From Leptospira terpstrae serovar Hualin str. LT 11-33 = ATCC 700639 (GTDB taxonomy: Bacteria; Spirochaetota; Leptospiria; Leptospirales; Leptospiraceae), in contig NZ_AOGW02000008.1 in assembly GCF_000332495.1 (NCBI RefSeq), positions 1 through 60,000 on the forward strand: a stretch of 60,000 bases of DNA, given 5' to 3'. Numbering within the stretch: position 1 is the first letter of the stretch; the number at the start of each line of letters is the position of its first letter. A model generated the notes under the pieces. It had not been told where the DNA came from. It did not search any database and worked only from the letters and a program-made list of their open reading frames with translations. Positions 27,173-35,820 of this stretch are shown here, piece after piece. Position numbers and translations under genes: made by a program.

Positions 27173-27370
27173 TTCAAAACGGAGAGTAGTAAACTCTTTA
27201 TGAAAATCATTTTGCTTTCTTTCTAAGATCGCTTGTTTATGATCTAAGCCATCTGTTTTAGGTTCCGTTCCATAGACCATCTGGATCATTTCCTTTTCAG
27301 AATTCCAAATGCTAAAAGTCAAAAAACCTTCGGAAAAATAACTGAAGTTACAAACGGTTGTTATACTAAC
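27098..27370 (-). pseudogene. Remnant of a spheroidene-monooxygenase-like (CrtA-type) protein
   Basis: The minus frame is open from 27370. It holds EGFLTFSIWNSEKEMIQMVY ... DHKQAILERKQNDFHKEF and then TLRFESLG. The pattern TFS-x-W-x-S-x2-E-M ... Y-G ... H-x2-A ... R ... W/F-x-x-E-F-x-x-F resembles the C-terminal end of CrtA-like, heme-binding monooxygenase relatives. The N-terminal two-thirds is absent, no credible start or ribosome-binding site exists, and the last 75 bp lie antisense to the propeller gene. A decayed gene tail is the simplest reading. Confidence 0.4.
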
Positions 27371-27387
27371 TTATGATACCGCTACAA

Positions 27388-27948
27388 TCATATACCTATA
27401 ATTTTATCAATGACCCCATATTCCAGAGCTTCTGTTGCAGAAAACCAAGTATCACGTTCTGTATCTTCCATAATTTTTTCTAAAGGTTGTCCCGTTGCGT
27501 TTGCCATTATTTGATTTAACAAGTCTTTCTCCCTTCTTACTGATTCAGCAAAAATTCGGATATCTTCTGCAGGTCCCTTAAATTCTCCCATAACATGCGG
27601 TTGGTGTATCAAAACTTTACTATGAGGGTAGGCAAAACGATATCCTTTGGCTCCAGATAGTAGTAGGACTGCACCGAATGACATGGCCATGCCTAAACAG
27701 ATTGTATGAACGGGATTATGCAAACTCTTCATTACATCCAATATCGCCAAACCTGCATAAGTAGATCCGCCAGGAGAATGAATATATAAAGTGACTGGTC
27801 TTGTGGGATCCAATGCTTCCAGATATAAGAATCGATCAATTAGATATCTTGCGGAATTATCATTAACTTCTCCCCAAAGAAAAACTTTTCTTTGTTCGAG
27901 GTATACGTTTTCTATTTGTCCATTAGAATAATATTGTGTAGCTTCCAT
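27388..27948 (-). CDS. clpP: ClpP-family serine protease subunit
   Basis: A 186-residue Clp protease proteolytic subunit, which forms a tetradecameric chamber fed by ClpX or ClpA/C ATPases. The triad can be placed: Ser in CLGMAMSFGA, His in KVLIHQPH and Asp in TERDTWFSA. The usual GQAASMGA around the Ser reads GMAMSFGA here, so the oxyanion region is atypical and this may be a second, specialised ClpP. Handle-region residues (FAESVRREKDLLNQIMANATGQ) are normal. It is the second gene of a unit with a sigma factor 8 bp upstream, not with clpX, which suggests a regulated role. Confidence 0.85.
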   Translation of the reverse strand: MEATQYYSNGQIENVYLEQRKVFLWGEVNDNSARYLIDRFLYLEALDPTRPVTLYIHSPGGSTYAGLAILDVMKSLHNPVHTICLGMAMSFGAVLLLSGAKGYRFAYPHSKVLIHQPHVMGEFKGPAEDIRIFAESVRREKDLLNQIMANATGQPLEKIMEDTERDTWFSATEALEYGVIDKIIGI

Positions 27949-27956
27949 AAAATTCC

Positions 27957-28535
27957 CTAAGCCGCCACCATAAAACTTGAATTGGCTTCCGGTCGAAAGG
28001 TTTCACCAATTCCGTTTCGAAGAATTCTCTTAACGCGTATATGTCTTTTTTTGATAAAAGATAAAGTTTTACCTTCTGATTTTGAAATTTCGACTAGAGA
28101 ATAATTTTGGTAATAATAAAGTTCGATTAACTTTTGATCGTCGGGATCTAATTTTTTGACATTCTTAGAAATTGTTTCAAAACATTCTTTTTCCAAAAGG
28201 GAAAAATCTAACTTTTCTGAATTTTGATCGATTTGAATTGGATCTACAAAAATTAAATTCTGAGATTCTTTCTTTCTCAAGATTCTGTCTACATATTTGA
28301 TCAGAGTTCTCTTGAGCAAAGAGGGAAAAGCAGCGGGAGTGGTGATTTTTTCCAGATTACGATATAAGTCCCAGAAAGATTCCTGAACTACATCCTGAGC
28401 AAGATCTTCATCTTTCAAAATCTTACAGGCAAATTGATTGGCAAAACTAGAAAATCGATTTTGTAAATCAGCCCAAGCTCGAAGATCACCAGACTTAGCT
28501 TGGTTCAAAAGTTCAATGTAGGATATGTCATTCAT
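27957..28535 (-). CDS. ECF-type RNA polymerase sigma factor
   Basis: About 192 residues from the ATG at 28535 (an upstream TTG at 28544 is less likely). Region 2 is seen as DEDLAQDVVQESFWDLYRNL, with the acidic DLAQDVVQE helix that binds the polymerase clamp. Region 4 is LDPDDQKLIELYYYQNYSLVEISKSEGKT followed by a basic recognition helix (LSFIKKRHIRVKRILRN). No anti-sigma gene is adjacent; instead clpP follows, and a large kinase-phosphatase hybrid is divergent. The hybrid's SpoIIE-type output domain makes a partner-switching link possible. Confidence 0.75.
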   Translation of the reverse strand: MNDISYIELLNQAKSGDLRAWADLQNRFSSFANQFACKILKDEDLAQDVVQESFWDLYRNLEKITTPAAFPSLLKRTLIKYVDRILRKKESQNLIFVDPIQIDQNSEKLDFSLLEKECFETISKNVKKLDPDDQKLIELYYYQNYSLVEISKSEGKTLSFIKKRHIRVKRILRNGIGETFRPEANSSFMVAA

Positions 28536-28666
28536 ACTTTTCAATGTCCCTGTTTACCACAATTTAGTTCTAAAAAAAAGTATTTTCCTGGCGCTTTTTT
28601 GTCCATATGAATCAGAAATAAGGATTTCTTGACTTTTCATTGGCCTATTGGTTCTTTTCCTCCAGA

Positions 28667-31147
28667 ATGTCTCAAATTTTTGCCTTTGTTCGTTCCCTGT
28701 TTCAAGCTCCTGCTGGTGTGGAACTCCGCTACCAAAGGTATTATGTTGCAACTAACTCCATTTATGTATTAGCAGCCCTCATTCATTTTACCTTTATTTT
28801 TTTCTTTACTTTAGTAGGTGCCTGGGAAATGGCAATTTTCAATTTCGGAAGTGTATTTTGGTTTGCCTTTACCATATGGATCAACAGGAAAAAATATCTA
28901 TTCACTTCACTATATTTATGTTTTTCAGAAGTATTTTTACACGCATTAGCAGCCACGTACTTTTTTGGTTGGGGCGCCGGTTACCAATACTATATGATGC
29001 TTTTTGCCACCGGAATTTTTCTTTTACCACCTGGAAAAAACTTTCTAAAGTTTGGAAGTATTGTCATCGGATGTTTACTGTTTGCCTCCACTTATTACTA
29101 TTCTATGACCAACTCACCCGTATATATTTGGAATGAGAATTTTCTTGCCTTAATCAACGTTTCCAATATTATATTTTCTACTCTCTTTCATGCAGGATTT
29201 GCATATTATTTTACACTAGCAGCTAACATAGCGGAAGATTCCTTAGAGAGAGAAAACAAAGCACAAACAGCTTTTTTCCAAAACATATCCCATGAACTGA
29301 GAACTCCGCTAACATTAATCTCTGGACCTTCGGAATCAGCTCTTCAAAGAGGAGAAGGATTATCACCATCAGAAGTAAAAGTTGTAGTCAATCAATCAAG
29401 ACGCCTAACGCGTCTGGTAAATCAACTTTTAGATCTCCAAAAAATTACTTCAGGAAGAATGGAACTTAGAAAATCTAACCTTCGTTTGAATGAGTTTTTA
29501 ACACAAGTTTCAGAAAATTTTACTTCCTATGTAAAACGTAAAAACATTGACTTTGAATTGATATTATGTGAAGAACCTGTATTTGTTGAAGCCGATCCAG
29601 AACAATTAGACAAATGTATTTTCAATTATCTATCAAACTCAATTAAGTTTACAGAAGCAGGTGGAAAAATTCGTTTAGAATTAAAAAAAATCGAAAACGT
29701 AGCAGTTGTTTCTGTTCGAGACACCGGAATTGGAATGGTAGAAAGTCAAATCCGTAGATTGTTTTCTAGATTTGGGATTAGCGAAGCTTCGCTGACTAGG
29801 GAACAAGAAGGAACTGGTTTGGGACTTGCTTTAGTGAAGGAATTAGTTGAATTACACGGTGGTAAGGTCGGAGTGGAAAGTGAACATGGGAAGGGTTCTC
29901 ATTTTTATTTTACTTTGCCCATTTCTACAAATAACTCCAAAGAATTGGAAACAAACTCAAATTATTACCACCTATTCAAACATGAATATATTCCAGACTT
30001 AGTGAGCCATTCTAAAGTTTTTTCCGAAAAAATTGAAATCAAAAGAACCACCAAACTACTCGTAGTTGAAGATAATCCCGATTTACGATCTTATTTAGGT
30101 TCCATTTTAACTCGTGTAGGTTTTCATGTTTTAGTAGCTGCAGATGGTCAAGCAGGACTTGAGGCCGTTTACTCAGAAACACCCGATTTAGTCATCACTG
30201 ACTTAATGATGCCCAAATTAAGTGGGCTCGACTTAATTCGCGAAATTCGAAAGAAAGAACATCTAAATTCACTTCCAATTATCCTCCTCACTGCCAAAGC
30301 GGACGCAGCCACTAGAAAAGAAGTACATGGAGAAGGAGCCGATATCTACCTCTCCAAACCGTTTCTTGAACCTGAACTTTTGAGTGTAATTCGAAATGCA
30401 TTAAGATTAAAGGAAACAGAATTTTATCTCAAAGAAGAACTTTCGCGTGGAATTCGAATTCAGAAAAAACTTTTACCTGAATTAAACTTTGATCAAGGTT
30501 TGATTTCAGCAGAAGTTGAATTTATTCCAAGCGATGGAATTGCAGGGGATTATTACATTGTACAATCGCTAGGTGAAGGAAAAACCTTTTTGTTATTAGC
30601 TGATGTTTCTGGTCATGGTTTTTCTGCAGGAATGGTTTCCGCAATATTACATTTCGTTTTACAACTACCAAATACTCCAAAAGATAACCCCGAAGCTTGT
30701 TTAAAATGTTTGAATTCTTACTTATATGGAAACACAGCAGGTTTGTTTGTTACAGCAGTGGCAGTAGTAGTAGACTCTAACCAAAAAAAATTCACATGGT
30801 CCAAAGCCGGGCACGAAGATATTTATTTAGGAGCCAAAGAAAATTTTTCTCCCTTAATCGGGAATGGTAAACCATTGGCAATACTACCTAACTGGGAAGG
30901 AAAAAGTTATGACGTAATTTATACACCTGGTGATAAACTCTTTTTATTTTCTGATGGAATTTTTGATGTTCGCTCCAAAGACCAAACTCTATTTCGAGAC
31001 TCTGGATTCTGGGAGTGGGCAAAAGATATAACCCATTGGAATGTAAAATCAGCCTTCTCAACTTTATTACAAATGGCAAGGAAACACCAGAATTCCGAAA
31101 AGTTTGAGGACGATGTCACTCTCCTTTCCATTGAATTTTTAAATTAA
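28667..31147 (+). CDS. Hybrid sensor kinase: 7TM-like input, HisKA-HATPase, receiver, SpoIIE-type phosphatase
   Basis: About 826 residues from the ATG at 28667 (the frame is open from a TTG at 28640). Six or so hydrophobic helices occupy residues 20-190. HisKA has FFQNISHELRTPLTLISG (phospho-His). HATPase_c has YLSNSIKFTEAGG, VRDTGIGM and GTGLGLALVKELVELHGG. The receiver starts at KLLVVEDNPDLRSYL with phospho-Asp in LVITDLMMPKLSG and Lys in YLSKPF. A short coil leads to a SpoIIE/PP2C domain (IPSDGIAGDYY, LLLADVSGHGFSAGM, FSDGIFDVRS). Kinase, receiver and phosphatase in one chain imply a phosphorelay that switches a serine phosphatase, usually acting on an anti-anti-sigma protein. Confidence 0.9.
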   Translation: MSQIFAFVRSLFQAPAGVELRYQRYYVATNSIYVLAALIHFTFIFFFTLVGAWEMAIFNFGSVFWFAFTIWINRKKYLFTSLYLCFSEVFLHALAATYFFGWGAGYQYYMMLFATGIFLLPPGKNFLKFGSIVIGCLLFASTYYYSMTNSPVYIWNENFLALINVSNIIFSTLFHAGFAYYFTLAANIAEDSLERENKAQTAFFQNISHELRTPLTLISGPSESALQRGEGLSPSEVKVVVNQSRRLTRLVNQLLDLQKITSGRMELRKSNLRLNEFLTQVSENFTSYVKRKNIDFELILCEEPVFVEADPEQLDKCIFNYLSNSIKFTEAGGKIRLELKKIENVAVVSVRDTGIGMVESQIRRLFSRFGISEASLTREQEGTGLGLALVKELVELHGGKVGVESEHGKGSHFYFTLPISTNNSKELETNSNYYHLFKHEYIPDLVSHSKVFSEKIEIKRTTKLLVVEDNPDLRSYLGSILTRVGFHVLVAADGQAGLEAVYSETPDLVITDLMMPKLSGLDLIREIRKKEHLNSLPIILLTAKADAATRKEVHGEGADIYLSKPFLEPELLSVIRNALRLKETEFYLKEELSRGIRIQKKLLPELNFDQGLISAEVEFIPSDGIAGDYYIVQSLGEGKTFLLLADVSGHGFSAGMVSAILHFVLQLPNTPKDNPEACLKCLNSYLYGNTAGLFVTAVAVVVDSNQKKFTWSKAGHEDIYLGAKENFSPLIGNGKPLAILPNWEGKSYDVIYTPGDKLFLFSDGIFDVRSKDQTLFRDSGFWEWAKDITHWNVKSAFSTLLQMARKHQNSEKFEDDVTLLSIEFLN

Positions 31148-31279
31148 TTTTTTTTAATACGAACCAACATACAAATTTAGGAATGAGGATAATCGTCAAT
31201 GTAACGACAGAAGTTTTTTGGAGCTATAGACTATTTTGAATTATATTTACACTTCTATCGTTTCACAATAATAACCATA

Positions 31280-32503
31280 TTAAATTTGTGCTAATCGTTT
31301 CAAGAGGGAAGATTTTTCTTTATCTTTGGTTACTAAATTCAAAGCGTTTCGAAAGTAAATTTTTGCTTTTTCTGGCTCTAGATCACAATACAATTCCCCC
31401 AAAAGGGAATAATAATATGGATTCGTTTTTAGTTCGACTCCATTTAACTCTTCCAGTGCCGCTTCTCTTCCTTTTACCTTAAATAGTACAAAGGCCCTAT
31501 TTAATAAAAGTAAGGGAGAGTATTCCAACTCTAACAAGTGAGTGTAAAGTTCGTAAATGGACTCCCATTTTTTTCCAGTATCCTCTGGCCTAGTATGCCA
31601 ATAAGCAATGGCTGCTTCTAAATGGTATTTTGAAAATTTTGGTTCTTTACTTGACTGGAAAAAGAAATATTCGCCCTTTTTAATGAATTCTTTATTCCAT
31701 AGTTCCCTGTTCTGATCTCCATAAAGGATAATTCCCCCTTCTCCATCCAACCTTGCTTCAAATCTAGAAATATGAAAACAAAGGAGGGAAAGAAGTGCAT
31801 TCACATCGGAAGTGTTAGTTTCATTATTTTCCAATAAAATAGTACAAAGACGAATGGCTTCTAGGCATAAATCTTTTCTTAGGATTCTGTCTTGGACTTG
31901 TGATAAATATCCCTCGTTAAACAGTAAATAAATGGTTCGAAGCACAGAGGACAATCTTTCTTCTAATTCACAAGGTTTTGGAAATTCTAATGAAATATTG
32001 TTTTCCCTTAGTTTATTTTTTGCTCGAAGTAGTCTTTTGTTAATTGTCTCTTTATTTGACAGAAATGCCCTTGCTATTTCTTCAATCCCAAACCCGCAAA
32101 GGATTCGTAATGATAAACCAATTTGGGATTCTAAAGGAAGGGAAGGATGAGCAATGGCAAAAATCATTCGAAGTTGGCTGTCTAGAATATTTTCATCGGA
32201 AAGATCCAGCTCTATTTCTGTTATATTTTTTTCTCTTTGATAAACGGGAAGAACCTTGTTATACAAAATAGATTCTCTATGGATAAAATTCTTAGCTTTA
32301 TTTTTAGCGACTGCATACAACCAACCAATAGGATTTTCTGGGATTCCATTTAACCCCCAAGTTTGTGATGCAGTCAGAAAGGTTTCACTTGCAATATCCT
32401 CAGCAATTTCCAATTGAAAAAACCCATATTGTTTACAGAGAACAGAAATTATCTTTGTATATTCCGTTCGAAACAAATTGGGAAGTAAGTCTGAATGATT
32501 CAT
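31280..32503 (-). CDS. ECF42-like sigma factor with C-terminal TPR-like extension
   Basis: A 407-residue sigma factor. Region 2: AEDIASETFLTASQTWGLNGIPENPIGWLYAVAKNKAKNF. Region 4: PLESQIGLSLRILCGFGIEEIARAFLSNKETINKRLLRAK. The last 220 residues are helical repeats (LLFNEGY, ALLSLLCFHISRFEAR, SLLGELYCDLEPEKAKIYFRNAL) as in the ECF42 group, where a TPR-type extension replaces an anti-sigma factor. ECF42 genes are typically next to a DGPF/YCII protein, which is exactly the case 21 bp upstream. Conserved WLYAVAKN and FNEGY motifs support the assignment. Confidence 0.85.
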   Translation of the reverse strand: MNHSDLLPNLFRTEYTKIISVLCKQYGFFQLEIAEDIASETFLTASQTWGLNGIPENPIGWLYAVAKNKAKNFIHRESILYNKVLPVYQREKNITEIELDLSDENILDSQLRMIFAIAHPSLPLESQIGLSLRILCGFGIEEIARAFLSNKETINKRLLRAKNKLRENNISLEFPKPCELEERLSSVLRTIYLLFNEGYLSQVQDRILRKDLCLEAIRLCTILLENNETNTSDVNALLSLLCFHISRFEARLDGEGGIILYGDQNRELWNKEFIKKGEYFFFQSSKEPKFSKYHLEAAIAYWHTRPEDTGKKWESIYELYTHLLELEYSPLLLLNRAFVLFKVKGREAALEELNGVELKTNPYYYSLLGELYCDLEPEKAKIYFRNALNLVTKDKEKSSLLKRLAQI

Positions 32504-32523
32504 GAATATACAAAGAGATTCAA

Positions 32524-32886
32524 TTAATGTTCTTTTTCCTTATGAATACCGACTACCTTTCTCACCTCCACGCTATTTCCTTCTCCCATAAGGATAGGAC
32601 AATTTTGTGCAATATTGGCAGCATCTTCAAAATCATTTGCTAAAATCATAATAAAACCAGCTAAAGATTCTTTAGTTTCTACATAGGGACCATCGGTAAT
32701 GATATGATCCGATTGAATGACCTTTCCTTCCGTTGATAAGGCAGTTCCTGACTTAAACTTCTTTTGTGCAACGATACTGTTTACCCATTCCTGATATTGC
32801 TGCATATAAATTTGCAATTGTTCAGGAGAAGGTTGGTTCTCCTTCGTTAGAATGTCTAAACGCATTAAAATTAAATATTCTTCCAT
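32524..32886 (-). CDS. YCII-related DGPF-domain protein
   Basis: A 120-residue ferredoxin-like protein of the YCII superfamily. The start is MEEYLILMR; the signature DGPYVETKESLAGF corresponds to the DGPF-x-ETKE motif that names the group; GEGNSVEVRKVV closes the fold. AGGAG precedes the ATG. Such proteins accompany ECF42 sigma factors and are thought to be among their targets or signal partners; enzymatic activity is unproven. It lies between a hydrolase gene (3 bp) and the sigma gene (21 bp), clearly one operon. Confidence 0.8.
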   Translation of the reverse strand: MEEYLILMRLDILTKENQPSPEQLQIYMQQYQEWVNSIVAQKKFKSGTALSTEGKVIQSDHIITDGPYVETKESLAGFIMILANDFEDAANIAQNCPILMGEGNSVEVRKVVGIHKEKEH

Positions 32887-32889
32887 TGT

Positions 32890-33894
32890 TTATCTCCTAT
32901 TTTTCTCATTGAAACTTCTACGGATAAAATCTCGAACCTTTGTTTCGTATTCATATTGATTCGTTTCCCATATAGAACCGTGAGACCCTAAATCAGGGAA
33001 CCAAACTTCACTTGGTCCAGGATAAAGTTTTGCCAGTGACTTCGAATGTTCATAAGATACTACAGAATCTGCCTTACTATGAATTAACAATAGAGGCACA
33101 GAACTAGCGAATGGTAAAGAATTTTCGGGACAGAGCAATGAATCAAATTTCCCTCTGCTGTTTACAAGTTCGATTAATGTGTAAACCATCCAATTGGGTA
33201 AGTTAGCAGATTCTGGAGAATCCAAAATCAATCGATTAAAACTTAGCATAGGATTTTCTAATATTAATCCTTTTACCTTTTCTAAAAAAGGAAGAGAGAT
33301 TAATACAGAAGAAGCTCCCACAGAAGAACCCATCATTAGAATATTCTTATATTTTTTAGATACATACAAGTATGCAGAGATCACATCTCTAGATTCACGG
33401 TTTCCGAAACTAAGTCCTGGAACTAAACATGGTGCCTCTCCATGACAAGAAAGGTCAAAACTTAAAACATTCAATCCTTGGCTTAGATAAAACGGGATGA
33501 ATCGGGTCAGCTCTCTTCGATCGGCACCTCCTCCATGGATCAGTAGGATCACTCCCTTTTCATGGATAGATCCGTTATCACTAGCTGACACAAACCAACC
33601 TGGAAGATTATATCCGTTAAGGGAAGGAACCGAAATTTCTTGAAATTCAAATTCCTTTGTTAGGCGGATGTTTCCACAAAATTTTCCCCAAACTTTTTCA
33701 CCTTCGATACTACATTTCTCAAAGTTCTTACTGATCCCTTTCCAGACCGGAAACAGAATCTGGTTACTCGCCGACCAGATTGCGAAAGTAAAAGCAAATA
33801 GGAAGATAAATAGAAGGACCACAGAGAAATACCCGAGATTCCGAAGTCTCTTTTTTCCTTTGAATGGTTCGATTAAATTTTGTATTTTGGTCAT
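32890..33894 (-). CDS. Membrane-anchored alpha/beta hydrolase
   Basis: A 334-residue protein. An N-terminal transmembrane helix (FSVVLLFIFLFAFTFAIW, residues 22-40) anchors a periplasmic or outer-face hydrolase. Motifs: VILLIHGGGADRREL (oxyanion), SFDLSCHGEAP, LMMGSSVGASS (nucleophile Ser), LLLIHSKADSVVSYEHS (Asp) and LGSHGSIWE (His). AGGAG before the ATG fixes the start. It is the first gene of the operon with the DGPF protein and the ECF42-like sigma factor. Substrate unknown. Confidence 0.75.
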   Translation of the reverse strand: MTKIQNLIEPFKGKKRLRNLGYFSVVLLFIFLFAFTFAIWSASNQILFPVWKGISKNFEKCSIEGEKVWGKFCGNIRLTKEFEFQEISVPSLNGYNLPGWFVSASDNGSIHEKGVILLIHGGGADRRELTRFIPFYLSQGLNVLSFDLSCHGEAPCLVPGLSFGNRESRDVISAYLYVSKKYKNILMMGSSVGASSVLISLPFLEKVKGLILENPMLSFNRLILDSPESANLPNWMVYTLIELVNSRGKFDSLLCPENSLPFASSVPLLLIHSKADSVVSYEHSKSLAKLYPGPSEVWFPDLGSHGSIWETNQYEYETKVRDFIRRSFNEKNRR

Positions 33895-33986
33895 GCCAAT
33901 CTCCTGTCACTTATATCCAATGAAGATTGGTAAAATGGACAGGGGACTGTAAAAAAGTGAAATGATGGGGATGTTGATTCTACTGC

Positions 33987-35039
33987 TTATCGAATCGCCC
34001 AAGTTGCGTATTGAACTTGTTCAGATGCTGGTCCAGCGATTGAGACCAATACGAATGCTCCGTTCCCATATGCCACTCCACGATACTGGCCAGTGGAAAG
34101 GGGTGTCCTTGCCGTCCAAGTAATCCCATCAAGCGAGGTCATTGCGCGGCTGGTACCAGTAAAAGATGCTGCCATAAAAAGGCCATTGCCATATTGGACA
34201 CCATACCATTCATTATTTTCCGCAGCCGATCTTGCTGTCCAATTGATGCCATCGGAAGAGGTCATCACTCGGTTTGTCCCCGATCTTGCAACGGCTACAA
34301 ATGTATTTTTTCCAAAGGTTACAGCTCGCCAATCATTGGTTTGAGCAGCTGTGCGTGCTGTCCAATTGGTAGCATCCGTTGAGGTGGCTACTTGACCACC
34401 GGACGCCACAATGACAAAGACTCCATTACCATAAGCGATACCTTCGTAACCGCCTGCAGGTGGAGCCACACTGGTCCAATCGATACCATTCGTTGAGGTG
34501 GCAATGCTCGTTGCACTAATCGCTACAAAACGTCCATTCCCAAAAAGTACATTGGTCCAATTGACTGTACCACCACCTGGTAAGGAACGCATAATCCAAT
34601 TGATTCCATCTGTGGAAGTCATAGCTCGGTTCGTCACTCCCGAATTTGCCAAAGCCACGAAGATGTTATTTCCGTAAGCAACACCAAGCCATTGTTCCGA
34701 GTCACCAGCCGTACGCTCTGTCCAGGTTTTTGCATCAGGGGATGTCATCACTGTGTTGGTAAGGGCAGCATCTTGGGCAACTGAGACAAATTGGTTCCCT
34801 CCAAAGGTGACGGCTACCCAAACTTTTGAGCTAGAAGCAGCTGCACTAGTAAAAGTACTTAACTCGCAGCGTTCCGGATTGGTTTCACAGGTTTGCGTCG
34901 CATAGAGTCCTAAAAGGAGTAGAGGCAATTGGTCGTCTTTTTGCTTCGAACATGAGGTAAAAATGAAACTGAAACAAGTTAAAAAGTAAATTACACATAA
35001 CGGACTATTTTTTCCAAATATGCCAATCGAAACCTTCAT
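33987..35039 (-). CDS. Seven-repeat (TSSDGINWT) propeller-like lipoprotein, paralogue of 10706-11734
   Basis: About 350 residues from the ATG at 35039, preceded by AAAGGAG; the frame extends upstream to 35099 without support. The signal peptide ends FSFIFTSC. Seven units of about 40 residues follow, with W-x2-V-x-Y-G-N-x2-F-V-A and TS-x-DG-I-x-W-T-A-R; the last is incomplete. The overall plan, the Leu-rich linker after the lipid Cys, and the truncated last blade match the lipoprotein at 10706-11734, so they are clear paralogues. Likely a surface-displayed propeller; ligand unknown. Confidence 0.7.
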   Translation of the reverse strand: MKVSIGIFGKNSPLCVIYFLTCFSFIFTSCSKQKDDQLPLLLLGLYATQTCETNPERCELSTFTSAAASSSKVWVAVTFGGNQFVSVAQDAALTNTVMTSPDAKTWTERTAGDSEQWLGVAYGNNIFVALANSGVTNRAMTSTDGINWIMRSLPGGGTVNWTNVLFGNGRFVAISATSIATSTNGIDWTSVAPPAGGYEGIAYGNGVFVIVASGGQVATSTDATNWTARTAAQTNDWRAVTFGKNTFVAVARSGTNRVMTSSDGINWTARSAAENNEWYGVQYGNGLFMAASFTGTSRAMTSLDGITWTARTPLSTGQYRGVAYGNGAFVLVSIAGPASEQVQYATWAIR

Positions 35040-35193
35040 AAACAAAAACTCCTTTATTTTTGCGGATAACACGAGCTTTACTATATATCCTAATCTCACA
35101 GCATCCTATACAAATCCCTTATAAACTCAATTCATTTCTTCGGAAAAAGTATAACAATAAAATGCGAAAGCTATAAAATTTAAATGTAGGTGT

Positions 35194-35820
35194 TTACCAA
35201 TTCACTTCCAAAAATGATTTTTCATTTTTTAGGATTTGTTCGAAACCCAAAATCTCTTTTGAATGTTTCAGTGTGATATCGATTTCATCCCAACCGCTCC
35301 GGATCCGATTCACAGAAGCAGAATCCAAATGAAATGGAAAGCTTTGGTCTCCCGCTTGTACTTCCAAATTTTCTAAATTGATTCTGATTGGAGATCCCGA
35401 TTTTTTAGAAACCCATTCATTAAGATATTGGATTTCTTCGTCTTTCAAACGAACCAGTGCTATTCCATTCTTCGCAGAATTAATCGAGAATATATCTGCG
35501 AAAGAGGGAGCCAAAATCGCTCTGAATCCGAAATCAGAAAGAGCCCAAGGCGCATGTTCTCTACTCGAGCCGCAGCCGAAATTTTTTCCAGCGATGAGCA
35601 CACTTGCATTCTTAAATCCTTCTTGGTTCAAAATGAATTCTGGATTTGGAATCGTTCCTTCTAAATCTAGATATCTCCAATCATGAAATAAATGTTTTCC
35701 AAAACCCTTTTTATCGATTAATTTCATAAATTGTTTAGGAAGTATTTGGTCCGTATCAATATCTTCTCTTGGGATAGTGACTGCCACTCCCGTATGGATT
35801 GTCCAATTTCCTACGCTCAT
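35194..35820 (-). CDS. leuD: 3-isopropylmalate dehydratase small subunit
   Basis: A 208-residue swivel-domain subunit of isopropylmalate isomerase, which interconverts 2- and 3-isopropylmalate with LeuC. The signatures are [29 protein letters not shown] and [14 protein letters not shown]. The length is typical. The ATG overlaps the leuC stop as ATGA, so the two are translationally coupled. Confidence 0.95.
   Translation of the reverse strand: MSVGNWTIHTGVAVTIPREDIDTDQILPKQFMKLIDKKGFGKHLFHDWRYLDLEGTIPNPEFILNQEGFKNASVLIAGKNFGCGSSREHAPWALSDFGFRAILAPSFADIFSINSAKNGIALVRLKDEEIQYLNEWVSKKSGSPIRINLENLEVQAGDQSFPFHLDSASVNRIRSGWDEIDITLKHSKEILGFEQILKNEKSFLEVNW

Noticed and set aside
27388..27948. ClpP as a catalytically dead homologue
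   Set aside because: Although the surroundings of the active Ser are unusual, Ser, His and Asp can all be placed, so inactivity is not supported.
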